Shown one piece after another: positions 1-6,764 of a stretch of 9,426 nt of DNA (position 1 is the first letter of the stretch; the number at the start of each line of letters is the position of its first letter). The notes under the pieces were generated by a model, which had not been told where the DNA came from, made no database searches, and saw only the letters and a program-made list of their open reading frames with translations. This stretch comes from an uncultured Acidobacteriota bacterium (GTDB taxonomy: Bacteria > Acidobacteriota > Thermoanaerobaculia > Gp7-AA8), in assembly GCA_946887105.1 (NCBI GenBank), contig CAMPKJ010000192.1, positions 1-9,426 of the forward strand. The letters are read 5' to 3'. Made by a program: the position numbers and the translations under genes.

Positions 1-654
1 ACCACCCGCGAGCGCGGCCTGCTCGGCACGCGCTTCACGCTCGAGGCCGAAGGCGCCTCGCGCGAATTCGAGCTGCTGCTGCCGGGGCGGCACAATCTCG
101 ACAATCTGCTCGCCGCCATCGCCACGGCGCGCGCGATCGGCATTTCATGGGATGGCATCGCGCGCGGGGTCGCCGAGGTCAAGCCGGCGTATCACCGCGG
201 CGTGATCGTGCCGCTCGCGAACGGCGCCACCGTTTACGACGACACGTACAACTCGAACCCGTACGCGCTGGCGCGCACGCTCGAACTGATGACGCGGGCG
301 GATGTCCGCGGACGGCGCATCGCCGTGATCGGCGACATGCTGGAGCTGGGCGAGCAGGAACTGCAGTTCCATCGCGACGCCGGCAAAGGCATTCCGAACT
401 CGATCGACGTGGTCATGGCCGTCGCCAGGCCGGGCAACGACGCGCGTTCCCGCGCGCTGCTCGACGGCGCCCGCGAAGCCGGCTTCGCGGACCACGCGCT
501 GCATCACTTCCCGAACGCAGAAGCAGCGGGCCAGTTCCTGAAGACGTTTCTCGCCGATGGCGATCTGGTGTTGCTCAAAGGCTCGCGTGGCGTGGGTCTG
601 GAGAAGGCGGTAGCGATCCTGGAAACGAATCCTGACCGTGGAGGCGCACACTGA
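1..654 (+). CDS. murF: UDP-MurNAc-tripeptide:D-Ala-D-Ala ligase MurF, 3' part
   Basis: Cytoplasmic ATP-dependent ligase that adds D-alanyl-D-alanine to UDP-MurNAc-tripeptide, the last soluble step of the peptidoglycan precursor pathway. The frame is open from base 1, so the N-terminal and most of the ATP-binding domain lie upstream of the window; 217 residues remain, about half of a normal MurF. Visible Mur-ligase features, numbered within the fragment: GRHNLDNLLAA (29-39), the usual [GxHN...N.LAA] stretch at the end of the central domain; YDDTYNSNP (79-87), the conserved DD.YN.NP motif opening the C-terminal domain; RIAVIGDMLELGE (106-118); and LLKGSRGVGLEKAV (191-204), matching the family's V.KGSR...E. 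The TGA stop (652-654) shares one base with the mraY ATG. A GTG at 202 is in frame but lies inside the conserved fold, so it is not a real start. MurF rather than MurE is favoured by DDTYNSNP, the KGSR ending and its place just before mraY. Confidence 0.96.
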   Translation, partial: TTRERGLLGTRFTLEAEGASREFELLLPGRHNLDNLLAAIATARAIGISWDGIARGVAEVKPAYHRGVIVPLANGATVYDDTYNSNPYALARTLELMTRADVRGRRIAVIGDMLELGEQELQFHRDAGKGIPNSIDVVMAVARPGNDARSRALLDGAREAGFADHALHHFPNAEAAGQFLKTFLADGDLVLLKGSRGVGLEKAVAILETNPDRGGAH

Positions 655-1742
655 TGCTGTACCACCTCCTGTATGGCCTCCGCGACGTCGTGGTCGGCTT
701 CAACGTGTTCCGGTACATCACGTTCCGGACCGCGTTCGCCGCGCTGACGGCGCTGCTCATCTCGTTCATCCTCGGCCCGTGGCTGATCGAGCGCATGCGC
801 CGCATCAAGCTCGGCCAGTACATCCGCGAGGAAGGTCCGAAATCGCATCAGGTGAAGGCCGGCACGCCGACCATGGGCGGGCTGCTCATCAACGTGGCCA
901 TCCTGATCCCGACCATCCTCTGGGCGGACATCACCAATCCGTACATCTGGATCATCCTCTTCGTCACCGCGGCGTATGCCGCGATCGGATTCATCGACGA
1001 CTATCGCAAGCTGGCCAAGAAGCAGAACCTCGGCCTGACGTCGAAAGAGAAGTTCACCTACCAGTTTGCCGTCGCGTTGCTGGCCGCGCTCGCGATTGCA
1101 TACCTGCCGATGCTCAAGAACAACTACTCGACCGCGATCACGTTCCCGTTCATCAAAGACGTGGTGTTGAATCTCGGGCTGCTGTACATCCCGTTCGTGA
1201 TGGTCGTGCTGGTGGGCTGCTCGAACGCGGTCAATCTCACGGACGGTCTGGACGGGCTGGCCATCGGCTCGACGCTGGTCGCGGCGGTCACCTACACCGT
1301 GCTCACGTACGCTGCCGGCCACGCGCGCATCGCCGACTACCTGCGCATCGCCTGGGTGCCGCAGACCGGAGAGCTGGCGGTGTTCTGCGGAGCGATGGTC
1401 GGAGCCTCGCTCGGCTTCCTCTGGTTCAACGCGCATCCGGCGGAGATCTTCATGGGCGACGTCGGTTCGCTGGCGCTGGGCGGCGCGATCGGCTGCCTGG
1501 CGGTGATGATCAAGCAGGAGATCCTGCTGGTGCTGGTGGGCGGGCTGTTCGTGCTCGAGGCGATGTCGGTGATCCTGCAGGTGGCGTCGTTCAAGATCAC
1601 CGGACGGCGCATCTTCAAGATGTCGCCGCTGCATCACCATTTCGAATTGTCCGGCTGGAAGGAAACGAAAGTGGTCGTGCGCTTCTGGATCATCGCGGTG
1701 ATGTTCGCGATGGTGGCGCTGGCGACGCTCAAATTGCGATGA
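654..1742 (+). CDS. mraY: Phospho-MurNAc-pentapeptide transferase MraY
   Basis: Integral membrane enzyme that transfers phospho-MurNAc-pentapeptide from UDP to undecaprenyl phosphate to form lipid I, the first membrane step of peptidoglycan synthesis. At 362 residues it has the usual family length (about 360). Motifs seen: AGTPTMGG (69-76), FIDDYRK (113-119) with the Asp pair D115/D116 that binds Mg and substrate, NLTDGLDGLA (194-203), FMGDVGSLALG (266-276) with D269, and PLHHHFE (325-331) with the His triplet. About ten hydrophobic segments are spread through the chain, from about 24-42 to 341-359. ATG 654 overlaps the murF TGA by one base (TGATG), and a GGAGG at 640-644, 9 nt upstream, serves as ribosome binding site. 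The 3' end overlaps murD by ATGA, so translation is probably coupled on both sides. Confidence 0.98.
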   Translation: MLYHLLYGLRDVVVGFNVFRYITFRTAFAALTALLISFILGPWLIERMRRIKLGQYIREEGPKSHQVKAGTPTMGGLLINVAILIPTILWADITNPYIWIILFVTAAYAAIGFIDDYRKLAKKQNLGLTSKEKFTYQFAVALLAALAIAYLPMLKNNYSTAITFPFIKDVVLNLGLLYIPFVMVVLVGCSNAVNLTDGLDGLAIGSTLVAAVTYTVLTYAAGHARIADYLRIAWVPQTGELAVFCGAMVGASLGFLWFNAHPAEIFMGDVGSLALGGAIGCLAVMIKQEILLVLVGGLFVLEAMSVILQVASFKITGRRIFKMSPLHHHFELSGWKETKVVVRFWIIAVMFAMVALATLKLR

Positions 1743-3052
1743 AGACGCTGGTGGTGGGTGCGGGGAAGTCGGGCGTCGCGTCGGCGAACTTTCTGGCCGC
1801 GCGCGGCGAGCGCGTGCTGCTGGCGGACTCCGCCAAGGAGCCGTCGCTGCCGGTCGCGCTCGACACGCGCGTCGAACGCGCATTCGGCCGCGAAGACGTC
1901 GCGCTGCTCGATGACGTGACCACCATCGTCGTCAGTCCCGGCGTGCCGCTCACGATTCCGCTCCTGCAGCAGGCGGCCACGCGCGCCATTCCGGTCATCG
2001 GCGAGATCGAGCTGGCTTATCGTTTTCTGCAGGGCACCGTCATCGCCGTCACCGGCTCGAACGGCAAGTCCACCACCACGGCGCTGATCGGCGAGATCCT
2101 GCGCGTGGCCGGACGGCAGCCGATCGTGGCCGGGAACATCGGCGAGCCGCTCATCTCCGCGCTCGATCCCGAGCGTCCGCGCACGTACGTGCTCGAGCTT
2201 TCGTCGTTCCAGCTCGAGACCGTCGAAACGTTCCACGCGCACGTCGCGCTGCTGCTGAACATCACGCCCGATCACATGGACCGCTATGCGAGCTTCGACG
2301 ACTACGCCGCGGCCAAGTACCGGATCTTCCGCCATCAGGGGTCCGGCGATACCGCGATCGTGAACGCCGCAACCGATCGCCGCGGAACGACGCGCGATTC
2401 GGGCGCGCGCGTCTGGCGCTTCTCGTCGACGGAACGCATCGAGGCAGGTGCGTTCGTCGATGGCGACGAACTGGTGATGAACGTCGGTGGCGAAGAGCGC
2501 CGCATCCCGCGTGCGTCGCTCCAGCTGCAGGGACAGGCGAACGCCGAAAATGCGCTTGCGGCGTGGCTGGCCGCACGCGCCATCGGGATCGACGACATGG
2601 ACGTGCAGATCGCGTTCGGCACGTTCGCCGGACTGCCGCATCGCATGGTGCTCGTGCGCGAGCTCGACGGCGTCGCCTGGATCAACGACTCGAAGGGGAC
2701 CAATGTCGACGCGACGCTGAAATCGCTCGAAGGTTTCACCGGCTCGAGCGTCATCCTGATCCTCGGCGGCAAGGACAAGGCGGGCGAGTTCGAGCGCATG
2801 CGCGAGCTCGTCGCGGCCAAAGCGCGCACGGTGCTGACCATCGGCAAAGCGGCGGATCGCATCGCCGAGGCGCTGCAGGGATCGAGCGAGATCGTGCCCG
2901 CCGAGACGATGGACAACGCGGTGCGCTGGGCGCGCGAACACGCGAGGCCAGGGGACACGGTCCTGCTCTCGCCCGCGTGCGCGAGCTTCGATCAGTACCG
3001 CAACTTCGAACATCGCGGCGAGCACTTCGAAGAGTTGGTGAGGGGGCTATGA
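1739..3052 (+). CDS. murD: UDP-MurNAc-L-Ala:D-Glu ligase MurD
   Basis: Cytoplasmic ATP-dependent ligase adding D-glutamate to UDP-MurNAc-L-alanine. The 437 residues match the family (about 440-450). Domain order: N-terminal Rossmann UDP-binding domain starting with VVGAGKSG (5-12); central ATPase domain with P-loop TGSNGKSTTT (105-114), GNIG (132-135), ELSSFQLE (153-160) and NITPDHMDR (174-182); C-terminal domain with LPHRM (299-303), INDSKGTN (315-322), LGGKDK (342-347) and SPACASFDQYRNFEHRG (411-427), which are diagnostic for MurD. ATG 1739 overlaps the mraY stop by 4 nt (ATGA) and has no clear Shine-Dalgarno, so coupling is likely. The frame extends upstream to 638, but that part is an out-of-frame reading of mraY. 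The start is tight: the first beta strand begins at residue 3. The TGA (3050-3052) lies in an ATGA shared with the small frame in the following repeat region. Confidence 0.97.
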   Translation: MKTLVVGAGKSGVASANFLAARGERVLLADSAKEPSLPVALDTRVERAFGREDVALLDDVTTIVVSPGVPLTIPLLQQAATRAIPVIGEIELAYRFLQGTVIAVTGSNGKSTTTALIGEILRVAGRQPIVAGNIGEPLISALDPERPRTYVLELSSFQLETVETFHAHVALLLNITPDHMDRYASFDDYAAAKYRIFRHQGSGDTAIVNAATDRRGTTRDSGARVWRFSSTERIEAGAFVDGDELVMNVGGEERRIPRASLQLQGQANAENALAAWLAARAIGIDDMDVQIAFGTFAGLPHRMVLVRELDGVAWINDSKGTNVDATLKSLEGFTGSSVILILGGKDKAGEFERMRELVAAKARTVLTIGKAADRIAEALQGSSEIVPAETMDNAVRWAREHARPGDTVLLSPACASFDQYRNFEHRGEHFEELVRGL

Positions 3053-3171
3053 GCGCGCGAGTTCCTCGGAGTTCCTCGGAGTTCCTCGGGTTCCTCGGCG
3101 GACCCGCGCGAACTTGTCACCCGAGGAACCCCGAGGAACTCCGAGGAACCCCGAGGAACTCGACGTCATGA
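3049..3171 (+). CDS. Possible 40-residue coupling ORF across the murD-ftsW repeat
   Basis: Not a recognised protein. This small frame begins at an ATG that overlaps the murD stop (ATGA 3049-3052) and ends at a TGA that overlaps the ftsW start (ATGA 3168-3171). GAGGGGG (3040-3046) just upstream makes a good ribosome binding site. The peptide is basic, rich in Ser, Arg, Pro and Gly, and is mostly the translation of the 9-bp repeat (EFLGFLGG in the left arm; PRNPEELRGTPRN in the right arm). It has no signal peptide, membrane segment or known motif. What is seen is the open frame and the overlap at both ends. The inference is that ribosomes leaving murD could read through the hairpin and deliver themselves to ftsW, so that passage of the ribosome may matter more than the peptide. 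It could equally be chance, as a 119-bp repeat-derived sequence can stay open by luck. Confidence 0.35.
   Translation: MSARVPRSSSEFLGFLGGPARTCHPRNPEELRGTPRNSTS
3058..3162. repeat. Inverted array of a 9-bp unit (GTTCCTCGG x4 / CCGAGGAAC x4) forming a long hairpin
   Basis: Left arm (3058-3098): four direct copies of GTTCCTCGG at 3061, 3071, 3081 and 3090, the first two followed by a spacer A. Right arm (3121-3162): four copies of the reverse complement CCGAGGAAC at 3121, 3131, 3141 and 3151, each followed by C or T. Paired by hand, 40 base pairs form with one A-C mismatch (3070/3150) and one bulged C (3130); the loop is 22 nt (3099-3120). There is no T-tract after the stem, so it is not a standard intrinsic terminator. 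It lies wholly between murD and ftsW inside a cluster where most other junctions overlap. It may be a REP/MITE-like or minisatellite-type palindromic element; I do not recognise a named family. Confidence 0.93.
3153..3157 (+). promoter_or_regulatory. Shine-Dalgarno of ftsW inside the last repeat unit
   Basis: GAGGA in the fourth right-arm repeat unit sits 10 nt before the ftsW ATG at 3168 and is the only good ribosome binding site there. It decides the ftsW start in favour of ATG 3168. Because the unit pairs with 3061-3069, this site would be buried in the hairpin when the RNA is folded. Each of the other three right-arm units carries the same GAGGA, so the repeat unit itself supplies the motif. 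Confidence 0.6.
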
Positions 3172-4262
3172 GCCGCAAGCTCACCTACGACACCTGGCTC
3201 TTCTCCACCGCCATGCTCATCCTGGTGGTCGGGCTGGTGATGATCTACAGCGCGTCGGCGATGATCGCCACGCAGCGATTCGGACATGGTCCTTATTACT
3301 TCCTCGTGCGGCAGCTGGTGTTCCTCGTCGTCGGCGCGGGCGCGATGTTGTTCCTCATGCACGTCAATCCGGCGGTGCTGCAGAACCGGCGCGTGGTGTA
3401 CGGCGCGCTGGCCGTCGTCGCGCTCGGATTGATCGCGGCGCTGTTCCAGTCGCCGATCAACGGCACCCATCGCTGGATCCAGTTGCCGTGGTTCCAGCTG
3501 CAGCCGTCGGAGTTCGCGAAGCCGGCCATCATCCTCTTCATCGCCGCGTTTCTGGCCAAGCGCGACGAGCGGATCAACGACCTCACCGCCACGCTGCTGC
3601 CGCTCGGATTCATCCTGACGCTCGTGGCCGGACTGGTGCTGCTCGGCCGCGATTTCGGGACGGCCATGACGCTCGTGCTCGTGGCCGCGGGCATGATCTA
3701 CGTCGGCGGTGTGAGCTGGCGTTACGTCGCGCTCATCGCCGCGGCGTTCGTGCCGCTGGCCGGCTACTTCGCGGTCAGCGCGGCGTACCGGCGCGAGCGG
3801 CTGTTGTCGTTCCTGAATCCCGAGGCCGATCCGCTGGGAAAGGGATTTCACGCCATGCAGTCGCTGATCGCCATCGGCACCGGCGGATTCGAGGGACTGG
3901 GCATCGGCAACGGACGGCAGAAGCTGTTCTTCCTTCCCGAGCCGCACACCGACTTCATCTTCGCGATCATTTGCGAAGAGCTCGGATTCGTCGGAGCGCT
4001 GCTGTTGATCGCCGCGCTGGCGCTGCTGGTGTGGCGCGGATTGCGGATCGCGCAGTACAGCCAGGATCGTTTCGCGTTTTACGCGGCCATCGGCTGCACG
4101 CTGATGATCGCCATCCAGGCGCTGATCAACGTCAGCGTCGTGCTGTGCCTTCTTCCGACGAAGGGACTGCCGCTGCCGCTCGTGAGTTACGGAGGCTCTT
4201 CGCTCATCGCGAGCCTCATGGCCATCGGACTGCTGCTGAATTTTTCTCAACAATCAGGCTGA
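3168..4262 (+). CDS. ftsW: Septal peptidoglycan glycosyltransferase FtsW (SEDS family)
   Basis: Multi-pass membrane glycosyltransferase of the SEDS family that polymerises lipid II during septation, working with a class B penicillin-binding protein. 364 residues, about ten hydrophobic segments. Motifs: YSAS (27-30), NGTHRWIQL (98-106), LQPSEFAK (111-118), RDFGTA (161-166), the HTDFIFAIICEELG stretch (260-273) whose Asp (D262) corresponds to the catalytic Asp of SEDS enzymes, and the C-terminal TKGLPLPLVSYGGSS (331-345). FtsW rather than RodA is favoured by the position between murD and murG. ATG 3168 is chosen because FtsW proteins start with a short cytoplasmic tail before helix 1 and GAGGA precedes it. 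A TTG at 3114 extends the frame only through repeat sequence and has no ribosome binding site. Odd points: the residue before DFGT is Arg where most SEDS proteins have Pro, and the gene is separated from murD by the repeat hairpin. Confidence 0.96.
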   Translation: MSRKLTYDTWLFSTAMLILVVGLVMIYSASAMIATQRFGHGPYYFLVRQLVFLVVGAGAMLFLMHVNPAVLQNRRVVYGALAVVALGLIAALFQSPINGTHRWIQLPWFQLQPSEFAKPAIILFIAAFLAKRDERINDLTATLLPLGFILTLVAGLVLLGRDFGTAMTLVLVAAGMIYVGGVSWRYVALIAAAFVPLAGYFAVSAAYRRERLLSFLNPEADPLGKGFHAMQSLIAIGTGGFEGLGIGNGRQKLFFLPEPHTDFIFAIICEELGFVGALLLIAALALLVWRGLRIAQYSQDRFAFYAAIGCTLMIAIQALINVSVVLCLLPTKGLPLPLVSYGGSSLIASLMAIGLLLNFSQQSG

Positions 4263-4266
4263 CGAC

Positions 4267-4273
4267 AAAGGTG
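4267..4273 (+). promoter_or_regulatory. Shine-Dalgarno of murG
   Basis: AAAGGTG in the 15-nt gap after ftsW, with the AGG ending 6 nt before ATG 4278. It supports ATG 4278 over the in-frame GTG at 4293, which has no comparable site at the right distance. Confidence 0.6.
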
Positions 4274-4277
4274 TGGC

Positions 4278-5384
4278 ATGGGTGAGACGGGCGTGAAGAC
4301 ACTGATGATCGCGGGCGGCGGGACCGGGGGACACATCTATCCCGCGATTGCCATCGCACGCGAGTACATCGCGCGCGACGCGTCGCGCATAGTGGTCTTC
4401 GTCGGCACGCAGCGCGGTCTCGAGAAGACCATCGTCCCGAAAGCCGGTTTCCCGCTGGAGTTCATCGACGTCGGCGGCCTCAAAGGCATGCGCGGCCTGA
4501 ACCTGCTGCGCAGCGTCGCCCGTCTGCCCCTCGGCTTCATCCAGGCCTGGAAGCACGTCGGCCGCCACCGCCCCAGCGTCGTCCTCGGCGTCGGCGGCTA
4601 TTCATCGGGCCCGGTGCTCGTCGCCGCGAAACTGCGCGGCATCCCGACGATCATCCACGAAGCGAACGCCTTCCCCGGCCTCGCCAATCGCGTCCTCGCG
4701 CGCTGGACGACAACCGTTGCGGTTGCATTTGCGGAAGCACTCCCGCGCATGAAACGCAAAGACGGCGTCGTGACCGGCAACCCCATTCGCCACGAATTCT
4801 TCGATCTCGGCGCAACTCCCAAACGCCTGACGCCCAACGGCCAACGCCGCCTCTTGATCTTCGGCGGCTCGCAAGGCTCCCGCATCCTCAACGAGACCGT
4901 GACCGGCGCGCTGCTGTTCCTCGCGCGCCTGAAGGACACCGTGCAGATCGTTCATCAGACCGGCCCGCACGATCTGGAGAAAGTGCAGGCCGCGTATCGC
5001 CAGTCGGCGTTCGCGAACGCGCGTGTCGTTCCCTATCTCGACCCGATGGCGGATGAGATCGCGGCGGCGGACCTGGTCGTCTCACGCGCCGGCGCGATGA
5101 CCATCGGCGAGCTGTCCGCGATCGGGCGCGGCGCGATTCTCATCCCGTTCGCCGCGGCCACGAACAACCACCAGGAGATCAACGCGCGCGTGGTCGAGAA
5201 AGCGGGCGGCGCGATCGTCATCACCGAAGCGGAGCTCACACCGGAGCGTCTGGCCGGAGCGATTTCCGAAGTGCTCGCCGATCCGAATCGCTCGCAACGG
5301 ATGGGTGCGGCAGCGAAGCAGCTGGCCACGCCCGATGCCACTAAAAGCATTGTCGATTTGATTGAGAAAATTCAGGCAGATTAA
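4278..5384 (+). CDS. murG: Lipid II synthase MurG (UDP-GlcNAc:lipid I GlcNAc transferase)
   Basis: Peripheral inner-face membrane GT28 glycosyltransferase that adds GlcNAc from UDP-GlcNAc to lipid I, giving lipid II, the substrate of FtsW. 368 residues, normal for the family. The N-terminal domain carries the glycine loop GGGTGGHIYPA (13-23), GVGGYSSGP (104-112) and HEANAFPG (127-134). The link region has TGNPIR (166-171). The C-terminal donor-binding domain has GGSQGS (196-201), HQTG (226-229), SRAGAMTIGEL (269-279) and PFAAATNNHQEINA (290-303), the family's UDP-GlcNAc binding stretch. The first beta strand starts at about residue 7, so ATG 4278 gives a short natural N-terminus. The gene follows ftsW by 15 nt. 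The last 15 or so codons are clearly more AT-rich than the rest (ATT, TTG, AAA), leading into the AT-rich junction with murC. Confidence 0.97.
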   Translation: MGETGVKTLMIAGGGTGGHIYPAIAIAREYIARDASRIVVFVGTQRGLEKTIVPKAGFPLEFIDVGGLKGMRGLNLLRSVARLPLGFIQAWKHVGRHRPSVVLGVGGYSSGPVLVAAKLRGIPTIIHEANAFPGLANRVLARWTTTVAVAFAEALPRMKRKDGVVTGNPIRHEFFDLGATPKRLTPNGQRRLLIFGGSQGSRILNETVTGALLFLARLKDTVQIVHQTGPHDLEKVQAAYRQSAFANARVVPYLDPMADEIAAADLVVSRAGAMTIGELSAIGRGAILIPFAAATNNHQEINARVVEKAGGAIVITEAELTPERLAGAISEVLADPNRSQRMGAAAKQLATPDATKSIVDLIEKIQAD

Positions 5385-5392
5385 CTTACAAT
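5362..5392 (+). promoter_or_regulatory. Candidate internal promoter before murC
   Basis: TTGAGA (5362-5367) and TACAAT (5387-5392) resemble sigma-70 -35 and -10 boxes, each with one mismatch to consensus, but the 19-nt spacer is longer than ideal. They lie at the 3' end of murG and in the 27-nt murG-murC gap, which is strikingly AT-rich for this window. A transcript would begin near 5399, leaving only about 13 nt before the murC ATG. Speculative: no experimental or comparative support is visible. Confidence 0.22.
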
Positions 5393-5411
5393 TTCACGAG
5401 AACCGATCAGG

Positions 5412-6764
5412 ATGATTTTTGATCAATTTAGGACCATTCATTTCGTCGGCATCGGCGGAATCGGAATGAGTGGGCTCGCGGAGATCCTGAATGGCGCAGG
5501 ACTCACAGTGACCGGGTGTGACCTGAAGCGTTCAGCCGCGACTGACCTGCTGGCCAGTCGGGGCATCGCCGTCACTCTCGGGCACGACGCGTCGCACGTC
5601 ACCGGCAGCGACCTGGTGGTGATCACCTCCGCCGTCAAAGGCGAGCACGTCGAGGTGGACGCCGCGCGCATGCAAGGCATCCGGATCATGAAGCGCGCCG
5701 AAGTCCTCGGCGCGATCGTGAACGAGAAACGCTCCGTCGGCGTCGCCGGCACGCACGGCAAGACCACCACGTCCGCGATGATCTCCATCGTCCTCGAAGA
5801 AGCGGGACTCGATCCAACCATGCTGGTCGGCGGCATGGTTCGAAACCTCGGCACGAACGCGAAGCGCGGCGCGAGCGACCTGCTGGTCGTCGAAGCCGAC
5901 GAATACGACCGCACCTTCCATCACCTCCACCCCGAGATCGCGGTGATCACGAACATCGAGGCCGATCACCTCGAGTACTACAAGACCTTCGAGAACATCC
6001 TGGAGGCGTTCCGCATCTTCGTCGGCGGCGTCAAACGCGACGGCCTGGTGATCGGCTGCGCGGACGATGAGCACGTCGCGCGTCTGCTGCGTCACGCCGA
6101 ACAGCGCCGCGTCGGTTATGGATTGTCCGAAGAGGCGGACCTGCGCGCCGTGAACCTCGCGTTCAACGAGCGCGGGTCGTCGTTCGAAGTGCCGGGCGTC
6201 GGCTTTTTCAAGCTGTTCATTCCGGGCGAGCACAACGTGCGCAATGCGCTGGCGGCGATCGCCGTCGGACGCGAGCTCGGTCTCTCCGGCGAAGTGATCG
6301 CCGCGGGGCTGGCGAAGTTTCTCGGCGTCGACCGCCGCTTCCAGATCCTGGGCACGTATCAGGGTGCGATCGTGGTCGACGACTACGCGCATCATCCGAC
6401 CGAGATTCGCGCGACGCTCGAAGCCGCGCGGGGCGGTTATCCGGAACGCCGCGTGGTGGCACTCTTCCAGCCGCACCTCTACTCCAGGACGCGCGACTTC
6501 GCGCGCGAGTTCGGCGAGGCGCTGCTCGTTGCCGACGTGCCGATCGTCACGCCGATCTACGCCGCGCGCGAGCATCCGGAGGACGGCGTCTCGGCGCGGT
6601 TGATCTCCGACTCGGTCGAAGGCGTCGAGTTTCTCGACCGCAGCCACGCCCAGATCATCAATGAAATGCGCCGCCGCCTGCGGCCGAACGACATCTTCAT
6701 CGTCATGGGCGCCGGCGACGTGCACGAGATCGCCGAGGAGATCGTGCGAGGGGAGGACGCGTGA
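5412..6764 (+). CDS. murC: UDP-MurNAc:L-alanine ligase MurC
   Basis: Cytoplasmic ATP-dependent ligase that starts the stem peptide by adding L-alanine to UDP-MurNAc. 450 residues, typical length. The N-terminal UDP-binding domain has GIGGIGMSGLAEIL (13-26). The central ATPase domain has P-loop GTHGKTTTSAM (113-123), EADEYDRTF (161-169) with the Glu/Asp metal-binding set, NIEADHLEYY (181-190) and PGEHNVRNALAA (271-282). The C-terminal domain has DDYAHHPTEI (323-332), FQPHLYSRT (352-360) and PIYAAREHP (381-389), all diagnostic for MurC. ATG 5412 is the only sensible start, as the Rossmann strand begins by residue 9; the ribosome binding site is weak (GAGAA, 5398-5402, 9 nt away). It follows murG by 27 nt and ends in a TGA (6762-6764) that shares one base with the ftsQ ATG. 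Confidence 0.97.
   Translation: MIFDQFRTIHFVGIGGIGMSGLAEILNGAGLTVTGCDLKRSAATDLLASRGIAVTLGHDASHVTGSDLVVITSAVKGEHVEVDAARMQGIRIMKRAEVLGAIVNEKRSVGVAGTHGKTTTSAMISIVLEEAGLDPTMLVGGMVRNLGTNAKRGASDLLVVEADEYDRTFHHLHPEIAVITNIEADHLEYYKTFENILEAFRIFVGGVKRDGLVIGCADDEHVARLLRHAEQRRVGYGLSEEADLRAVNLAFNERGSSFEVPGVGFFKLFIPGEHNVRNALAAIAVGRELGLSGEVIAAGLAKFLGVDRRFQILGTYQGAIVVDDYAHHPTEIRATLEAARGGYPERRVVALFQPHLYSRTRDFAREFGEALLVADVPIVTPIYAAREHPEDGVSARLISDSVEGVEFLDRSHAQIINEMRRRLRPNDIFIVMGAGDVHEIAEEIVRGEDA

Noticed and set aside
638..1738. Upstream extension of the murD frame, suggesting a fusion protein
   Set aside because: This part reads mraY out of frame, is rich in Arg/His/Pro, and mraY is clearly the real gene there. 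murD starts at 1739.
504..1883. 459-residue open frame on the - strand
   Set aside because: It lies antisense to mraY and parts of murF and murD. The translation is rich in Arg, Asp, Glu, His and Gln with no recognisable fold, as expected from GC-rich codon bias on the coding strand.
1634..3025. 463-residue open frame on the - strand
   Set aside because: Antisense shadow of murD with the same low-complexity composition; murD has all its catalytic motifs.
3058..3162. CRISPR array or intrinsic terminator
   Set aside because: Units are 9 bp without unique spacers and the second half is inverted, so it is not CRISPR. No T-tract follows the stem, and a terminator would cut off ftsW to ftsZ.
3114..3167. 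TTG start giving FtsW 18 extra residues
   Set aside because: No ribosome binding site at TTG 3114, and the extension is only translated repeat. ATG 3168 has GAGGA at 10 nt and gives a normal FtsW N-terminus.
3117..4253. 378-residue open frame on the - strand
   Set aside because: Antisense shadow of ftsW and the repeat; highly charged composition and no motifs.
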